64,000 nucleotides of DNA. Source: Daucus carota subsp. sativus. Taxonomy: Eukaryota > Streptophyta > Magnoliopsida > Apiales > Apiaceae. Within the stretch, counting starts at the first letter, position 1. Each line of letters starts with the position of its first letter. Below the pieces are notes generated by a model. The model did no database searches, was not told the origin of the DNA, and was given only the letters and a program-made list of their open reading frames with translations. Shown piece by piece: positions 57,529 through 64,000 of this stretch. The position numbers and the translations under genes are program-made. The stretch spans positions 41,405,454 to 41,469,453 of the forward strand of contig NC_030389.2 of assembly GCF_001625215.2 (NCBI RefSeq). The letters are read 5' to 3'.

Positions 57529-57821
57529 CAGAAAATACAAATTATACAAATTAGATATACAATACGTCCGGTTATACTAGAAGTGCACAAAATATAAAAT
57601 TTGGAAACTTTTAGCAACCAAAGTGCAATTAACTATTGTTCCGATTAAAATTAACTTACATTCGTCAGTCTGCGCTTTTTTCTTTACTTGCTCCGGTGAT
57701 CCACTCCCCTTTACTTTCTCTTTACTTGCAGTTGATGAACAAGAATATACATACTTGTACACTGACATACAATCACAACCCGAAATAAACCAAACCCAGA
57801 TCACACTTTTCAAAAGCCCGT

Positions 57822-57830
57822 AAACCCTAA
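57822..57830 (+). promoter_or_regulatory. Telo-box in SEC23 leader
   Basis: AAACCCTAA lies 87 bases before the SEC23 start codon, within the probable 5' UTR. Exact match to the plant telo-box; function inferred. Confidence 0.35.
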
Positions 57831-57916
57831 TCCCCAAATCACCTCAAAAACCCTGAACAATCCCATGTTAATTCCCAGAAATTAAGTATTTTTAGCTCAA
57901 TTCAACAGAGACCCAG

Positions 57917-60900
57917 ATGGATTTCATCGAATTAGAAGCCATGGAAGGCCTAAGATGGGCTTGGAATTCATGGCCAGTGTCAAAATCTGAATCTAATGCT
58001 CTAGTTGTTCCATTGTCAATCATGTGTACTCCATTGATGCAATTCAATGAGCTCCCTTTGCTTCCTTATGACCCTCTTGTTTGTAATCAATGTGGTGCCA
58101 TTTTGAACCCTTATGCGCGTGTTGATTATCAAAGTAGGATTTGGGTGTGCCCATTTTGTTATAAAAAGAATGTCTTTCCTAGGTCTTATGTTGGTATAGG
58201 GGAGGATAATATCCCAGCTGAGCTTTTTCCGACGTATAGTACTGTTGAATATCAGTTGGGTAGTAAGGGAAATTTGAATTTGAGTCATAATTGGGGTAGT
58301 GGGAGTGATGTGGGGTTGAATCAGTCGAATTCTTTGGGTTCGATGAATGGTTCGTATTCGTCTGGTTCGTTGTCGGGCATGGATGGGAGAGGGGGTGGTG
58401 GTGGGGTTGGGACTGGGCCAGCATTTGTGTTTGTTTTGGATGGATGTTCGGGTGAAGAGGAGCTTAGGGCGCTTAGGAATGAGATATTGCTTGTGATTTC
58501 TCAGTTGCCGGATAATGTGTTGGTGGGGTTGATTGTGTTTGATTCTTTTGTTCGAGTTTATGATCTTGGGTTCACAGAGTGTTTAAGAGTTGTTTTGTTT
58601 AATGGAGAGCGCCAGGTCTCTTCTGATGAGGTACATTTTAAGTTTTTATGTAGTGTGTGTGTGTGTGTGTGTGTAAGGTGATGTTGATATGTGTCTTATT
58701 ATTGTTTATTAAGGTAAATTTGAACTAACTTCACAAAAAATTTGAATCAAACTCATGCTTAAACTAGTACTTGCTAAAAGGTTTGTTGCATATGTAATTA
58801 TCAAGCTACTGTCTTTACCTCGTGTAAAAGAATAAAGATCAAACTGAAGCGACTTATATGTCCAAATATATGTAACCATCAGTATTTGCTTGTATGCTCT
58901 TTGGAGTCCTCTTGTTTTGTAAATAAAGAATTATAGTTAACAATCAATCATTTTTTTCAGACTAAAGTTAAATCCATAATTCCTTGTTTTTTGAGTTGTG
59001 ACATTATTAGATATATGATATATTCATTATATAGAAGGATGTAATGTTAAATTAATCCATCCAAGCTATGAGAACAGTATTCAACTCTCGTAGAAGCTCA
59101 TATCTCATCCTCATATTGCTTTGTCGGTTTTTATTACACGAACATATCTGTAAGGCTTTCTAGATTTCCACTAGTTGAAAATATACTACCTTAGAAGGCT
59201 GCTTCTGGTGATCTTCCTTTAGTTTCAATAACGTGTTAACTGCCATTATCTTATGCTTTGAGTGGTACAATAATCGCGGATTATTTAAGTGGGAATAAAG
59301 TAATCTGTTGCTGTATTCGACTAAGTTTGTTTGTGATTTCTGGTGAAGGGAATTTAGTTCATCAAATTGATTCTTTTGCCTGTGACAACTAAAATTTTTT
59401 CCTGTTGAGAGATCTGCAAACTCTTAAGAGCGCAAAACGATACCCATTACAGTTCTGAACCACACTACAATTTTATAGATGTTTAATCAAGAGAGAAGGT
59501 TATGCCATTTATTTTTTACATCATAACAGTAGTTTCTTGTGATAACTTACTGGAAACTTCATATCTATTATGCCGTGTCACATTCCAATATTGACTAGTA
59601 ATAATACTTGTAATCAAATAATATATACAATGGTGTTAATACTTCATGACTTTTCCAAGTAGTACTTGATAATCTACCACTAAAAATTATTCACATAAAT
59701 CTAAGATTAATTATGCATCTCGAGTCATGAATTAATTAGCTTTTTTGTGAGATTCTCTCTGGTATATGGTCATGTGTGTGGGTTCATTTACTTCAGATTT
59801 TACAATGTTTCTTTTGTATCAGACTAAACAATTGCTTGGGATCCAGAACATTAAGCAACAACTTGGAAGGCCACATGCTACTGAAAGACAGGGGTTTCTG
59901 TTACCATTATCTGAATGTGAGTTCAGTCTCACTGCAGCCATTGATGATATCCGTTCTTTAACACATACCATGCGAGCTTATCGTCCTCAGCGCTGCACAG
60001 GCGCTGCAATATCAGTTGCAGTCGGACTTCTAGAAGGATGCTTAGTCACCACAGGTTCTCGTATTATGGTTTTCACATCTGGTCCTGCAACTATAGGCCC
60101 AGGAATGATTGTTAACTCGGATTTTGTAAATGCCATTAGAAATCACCGAGATGTGGATAGCGGTCATGCGACCTTGTATAGAAAGTCGTGTGATTTCTAC
60201 AAACAGATATCAGCAAGGTTGTTAGCTTCATCTATTGTTCTTGATCTGTTTGCTTGTTCTCTTGATCAAGTAGGAGCAGCAGAGCTAAGAGTTCCTGTTG
60301 AGAGATCAGGTGGATTTATGATGTTAGGTGAGTCATTTGAGTCTGATCAATTTAGAAAATGCCTCCGTCACATTTTTAGACATGACGATGATGGGAGCTT
60401 AAAAATGTGTTTTGATGCAACTATTGATATAGTAACCACAAAAGATTTGAAAATTTGTGGAGCCCTCGGTCCTTGTGTTTCTCTGCAGAAGAAGAATGGA
60501 TCAGTAAGTGATAAAGAAATTGGTGAGGGTGGTACTCACATGTGGAAATTAGGTACACTTGATAATAGAACATGTATAGCATTCTTCTTCCAAGTGGGTA
60601 GTGAACAGATGCCCCAACCAAGTTCTGCATTCTTTATACAGTTTATTACATGTTACCGACATGGAAACATGGGAATTCGGAAGCGGGTGACAACTGTAGC
60701 AAGAAGGTGGGTTGGGAGCCAATCAGCAGACATTGATGCTGGGTTCGATCAAGAAGCAGCAGCTTCAGTAATGGCTAGACTTGCTGTCCAGGAGGCTGAG
60801 AAAAGGTACTATCCAGATGTTATTAGGTGGTTGGATACGATGTTAATTCGTTTTGCCTCCAAGTTTGGTGATTATGTGGCTGAAGATCCATCTTCGTTTC

Positions 60901-61478
60901 GTCTTGCATCCAACTTTTCTCTCTTCCCACAGTTCATGTATTACCTAAGAAGGTCCCAATTTATCGATGTCTTTAACTGTAGCCCTGATGAGACTGCTTT
61001 TTTCCGGTTAATGTTAAACCGTGAGGGGGTGGTTGGTTCTGTTATAATGATCCAACCTACACTTTTTCAGTACTCATTTGATGGGCCTCCTGTTCCTGTG
61101 CTCCTAGATGTTTGTTCCATCTCTCCTGATGTTATATTGCTCTTTGATTCCTATTTCTGTGTTGTCATTCATTATGGGTCTAAGATTGCACAATGGAAGA
61201 AACTTGGTTATGACAAGGACCCAAACCATGAAAGTTTCAGAAAGCTGCTAGAAGCCCCAGAAATTGATGCAGAGCAACTAGTAGCTGACAGGTTCCCAGT
61301 TCCAAAACTTGTAAAATGTGACCAGCACAGTAGTCAGGCAAGATTTCTTCTTGCTAAATTAAATCCTTCTGTTACACAGAACTCGACCTACTCTGATGGG
61401 CGGGAGTTAATATTGACTGATGATGTTAGCTTACAGGATTTTATAGAACACTTGCAAACTCTTGCTGTGCAGGGCTGA
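57917..61478 (+). CDS. SEC23: COPII coat protein SEC23
   Basis: Inner-coat subunit of COPII vesicles and GTPase activator for SAR1 at ER exit sites, acting with SEC24. Two exons, 57917-58630 and 59823-61478, join in phase 0 to 789 residues, the normal size for plant SEC23. The zinc finger is CNQC (56-59) and CPFC (78-81), in the form [20 protein letters not shown]. The trunk has [21 protein letters not shown], then [19 protein letters not shown] and [15 protein letters not shown]. The helical region includes [21 protein letters not shown]. The gelsolin-like end contains [29 protein letters not shown] Gly/Ser-rich insert (about 115-165) precedes the trunk. The ATG at 57917 follows an in-frame leader without an earlier ATG. 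Which SEC23 paralogue group it belongs to is not determined. Confidence 0.96.
58631..59822 (+). other. SEC23 intron
   Basis: The 1.19-kb intron begins GTACATTTT and ends CAG-like TATCAG before ACTAAACAATTG. It carries a short (GT)n run at about 58652-58674. I see no gene in it. Confidence 0.85.
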
Positions 61479-62267
61479 TAATGTTCAGCTTTTGCAAGTC
61501 TTGTTAGTACAAGTTTTTGCAATAGTAGGCTGGGTTGGATTACTTCTTCTGTATAGTATTAGCTGCTTGCATGATTCATGCAGTCATACTGGAGAGAACA
61601 GATTGTACGTTGTAAAATATGCTCACTTTGATGAAAAATCTTCGAGGAAATAAGGTCAGGTCACGATTGGACAAGGATGAATATACAGAAATCTTAAAAC
61701 ATGAAACTATTAGTGGAGTTAGAGAGCACATATCTTACTTTAAGGAGGTAATCTTTAGTTTTCGTTCTCTATATAAGTCGATAATATGAAGTGAATCGTA
61801 TAAATTTTCTAAATGTGCTGCAAGTCAAGAAGTTTCGATACAACTATGAAAACTGTAAGCAATATACTTGCTCAGTGCTGCCATTTTTAATGAATGTAAA
61901 TAAAATAGGGGGAAAAGAAGCCCAGAGAGAGAGTTTATAATAGGATAAAAATGTCTTTTAAGCACATAAAAAGTTCCCTGTTAGTTAAGTTCTCTAAATG
62001 GGAATGGAGAGCTAGTTCGTTTGATTAAAAAAAAAACTTTTTGAGTACCAAGAAATTAGTTATTGTTTCAGAAAATGAAAAGAAAAAAGATTTAAGATAT
62101 TATAGATAACAGTACAAAAAACTAGTGTATCTTCTATATTTAAACAAAAACATCACAACACAAGTCCTTACAACAAAGATCTACAAGTCAAGGAAGCTGC
62201 AACTCCCAGTCCTTACAACATATGGCTACAAGACCAACCTGCAACTTTAAGTTCTTATAACATATAG
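61479..62267. other. Convergent 3' flank between SEC23 and NRPE7
   Basis: Both genes end toward this 0.8-kb stretch. It should hold both 3' UTRs. The right part has a degenerate near-repeat: CTTACAACA(A/T)(A/G)(T/G)(A/G)xCTACAA, CAAGTCC and CTGCAACT words occur two or three times at about 62160-62300, overlapping the NRPE7 stop. Confidence 0.55.
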
Positions 62268-62864
62268 CTATGAGTCAGGGAACCTGCAACTCTCCAAGTC
62301 CAAGTCATCATGACCAGATAAGGCCATTGGACCTAGGCCATTACCATCCAAGGAAGCAACAATCATATATTCTCTTTCAGCATAGTTGTTCCTTTGTGTC
62401 CACCTTGTCCCATACACTATAAAACTGAGCACAACATCAAGTTCTATCCTTGATCCATCAGTACTCACAAAGAACGGATTTTGGTCATCATCCACATACG
62501 AGTATCCAGGCATCTTTCGGGCAGATAAATAGATAAAACGCATCGGTCCCCTCTTTATAAAGACCCCGTACATATTTATTTTGTACACAACACCATACAT
62601 GATTTCTCCACTCATTGGTAAGAATGTGCGACACTGAACACATACAGGAAAGAGAACACAATCTGGTGAGTCTAAAACCAGTCCTGTGCCAATCCTCTTC
62701 AATTTTGTTACAGCAAGTAAATATCCAATCTCTTCCGTTGATTTCACATGCATCATCTGTTTCAGTAGGCGAGTCACAATCAAATTTTGAGAAACTTGTT
62801 TATTCTCGTCCAACTCTGCCAGGCGGACCACGACATAGAATGAATATTCTACCTCATTCAGCAT
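62268..62864 (-). CDS. NRPE7: RNA polymerase V (IV) subunit 7, RPB7-like
   Basis: A stalk subunit of plant-specific RNA polymerase V (or IV), which acts in RNA-directed DNA methylation. One exon encodes 198 residues. The N-terminal half, beginning MLNEVEYSFYVVVRLAELDEN, aligns in layout with the RPB7 tip domain. VQCRTFLPMSGEIMYGVVYKI leads into the S1-like OB fold: YGVFIKRGPMRFIYLSARKMPGY, NPFFVSTDGSRIELDVVLSF and EYMIVASLDGNGLGPMALSG. The CRTFLP and LxGNGxxGP features recall Arabidopsis NRPE7 more than NRPB7. The open frame continues nine codons upstream to an ATG at 62891, but TTGTAG/GT at that point looks like a splice acceptor in the leader, so I prefer 62864. NRPD7 cannot be excluded. 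Confidence 0.88.
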   Translation of the reverse strand: MLNEVEYSFYVVVRLAELDENKQVSQNLIVTRLLKQMMHVKSTEEIGYLLAVTKLKRIGTGLVLDSPDCVLFPVCVQCRTFLPMSGEIMYGVVYKINMYGVFIKRGPMRFIYLSARKMPGYSYVDDDQNPFFVSTDGSRIELDVVLSFIVYGTRWTQRNNYAEREYMIVASLDGNGLGPMALSGHDDLDLESCRFPDS

Positions 62865-64000
62865 GTTAACTTTTCTACCTACAATAAACAAATTATTAGT
62901 GAGAACAGTACACCACCCACTTCATTTGATTTGAATGTGTAAACAAATCAAGAATCTGCTTGTCCATGCACTTGAAACCACCATTTATAGCATAATATGT
63001 CAACCTTAGAAACACTAGGTCATTAGTTATTTCATATAATTCAAACAAATTCTTGTCCTTTGCATAGCAAAGAGTATTTAAGAGAAACCCCAGTAAAGAG
63101 ATGCCCATCAAGCATTCTGTGGATTGGAAATGCCAGAGTTCTTTAGGCTACCCATGTAGGGATGTATTTTCCAAAAAAAGCAATCTATTTTGAATGACCT
63201 CTGCAAACGTATAGTCTTTACAAATAACCCATATAAACTGACAAAGACCTTTCAGCTCAATATGTGAGTCAGTTTAGCAAAGTTGCGATCAAACTACTGC
63301 AGTTGTATCACCACTCAGGTGGTACTCTATTCTCTAAAGATTAGAAACTAGTACACTCCACACACCTCGACAGATTTTCCATAAAATTAAGAGGTAGTGC
63401 TAATTTAGTGTATTTTCTGGATATAAAATCTTTTATAGAAGTCATCAGAGAGCTGACAAGCTTCTAGGTTCTAACACTTCACTAAAACTATAAGAAACCC
63501 TAAACACGTTTCTGAATCCAATCAAAAACCAAATCCATAAGCTTAAAACTTTATGCAATGTCCAATAAAGCCCTAAGAACTCCAAAAAAAGTTAAAAATA
63601 AGTCATTCATTTAGCAAAAAAAAACATCCCATGGAAGTTTAAATGAGCTTGTCGAAGTTTTCAAGCTTCATTTAAGCTATTATGTCATTATATAATCTCC
63701 TAAACCGCTTTTCGACAAATTAGTGGTAACTCTGAAAATGGATGAATTATTTGCCAGGGTGTAAAGTGCGCCTAGATCTTGAGGTTTGATCATATTTTCC
63801 TATAATCTTCAATTCTTCATCTTATAAAATTTAGACCTACTCATATTTAGTCACTATTTTCTCATACCTTCTTTTTCCATATAACTTCTTTATAATTCTT
63901 CATTTCATCCTCTCATTCCATTCCATCCAAGCGAACGCAACCTAAGAGATCTCTTGAAAGCTATTGTACTGGGAAGCTATTAATTTGAATTTGATTAAAT
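62865..64000. other. Region upstream of NRPE7 to the window edge
   Basis: About 1.1 kb without a recognisable gene. It should contain the NRPE7 leader, possibly a leader intron with its acceptor near 62885, and promoter. The short open frame at 62896-63111 on the minus strand has no family resemblance. Confidence 0.5.

Larger units (their letters stand above)
55142..57916. other. Intergenic region between Copia element and SEC23
   Basis: About 2.8 kb of AT-rich sequence with two small transposons (55695-55928 and 56935-57528) and a Stowaway left-end relic at about 55622-55690. The stretch 55340-55510 is C-rich (GGCCC/GGCTCC words) and looks like old repeat. The SEC23 promoter and leader occupy the last few hundred bases, with a telo-box at 57822-57830. 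Confidence 0.5.

Noticed and set aside
62896..63111. 71-codon minus-strand ORF upstream of NRPE7
   Set aside because: No similarity recognised and separated from NRPE7 by a stop; more likely leader or promoter sequence.

Overview
This is eukaryotic nuclear DNA from a flowering plant, most likely a core eudicot. The gene models have GT-AG introns and AT-rich non-coding DNA. The families are plant-specific: Aux/IAA repressors, a PLS-type PPR protein, a LysM receptor kinase and the RNA polymerase V subunit NRPE7. Plant transposon families of every major type surround them. I cannot name the species from sequence alone.

Layout, left to right. 0.8-3.1 kb: LYK4/LYK5-type LysM receptor-like (pseudo)kinase on +, with a small Mutator-like element in its single intron. 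3.7-8.7 kb: seven-exon RING-H2 E3 ligase of the BIG BROTHER-related type on -, with a hAT-type element in one intron. 10.4-16.7 kb: seven-exon rRNA-processing factor EFG1 on +. 17.9-19.8 kb: intronless E/E+-type PPR protein on +. 23.1-24.0 kb: Aux/IAA of the IAA1-4 clade on -. 24-42 kb: gene-poor, transposon-rich spacer holding a CACTA element, a truncated Ty3/gypsy gag-protease fragment flanked by a 429-bp direct duplication, a Harbinger-type MITE, a 758-bp Mutator-like element with 9-bp target duplication, and a Stowaway MITE. 42.4-44.4 kb: second Aux/IAA, of the IAA7/14/16/17 clade, on +. 45.15-55.14 kb: a complete, very young 9,983-bp Copia retrotransposon of the SIRE/Maximus type with near-identical LTRs, a TTAAT target duplication and an extra ORF after pol. 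57.9-61.5 kb: COPII coat protein SEC23 on +. 62.3-62.9 kb: NRPE7-like RNA polymerase V subunit on -.

The host genes do not form an operon or a single pathway; each is separately transcribed. Their neighbourhood is still informative. A divergent pair of one IAA1-4-type and one IAA7/14/17-type Aux/IAA, together with SEC23 and an NRPD7/NRPE7 subunit, recalls the Arabidopsis chromosome 3 and chromosome 4 segments that carry IAA2/IAA7 and IAA1/IAA14. The window therefore looks like a conserved ancestral block that has been stretched by transposon insertion.

I found no prokaryotic-type system, CRISPR array or obviously new gene system. The least explained items are the extra ORF of the Copia element, the 429-bp duplication around the gypsy fragment, and a Mutator-like family present twice, once inside a receptor-kinase intron.
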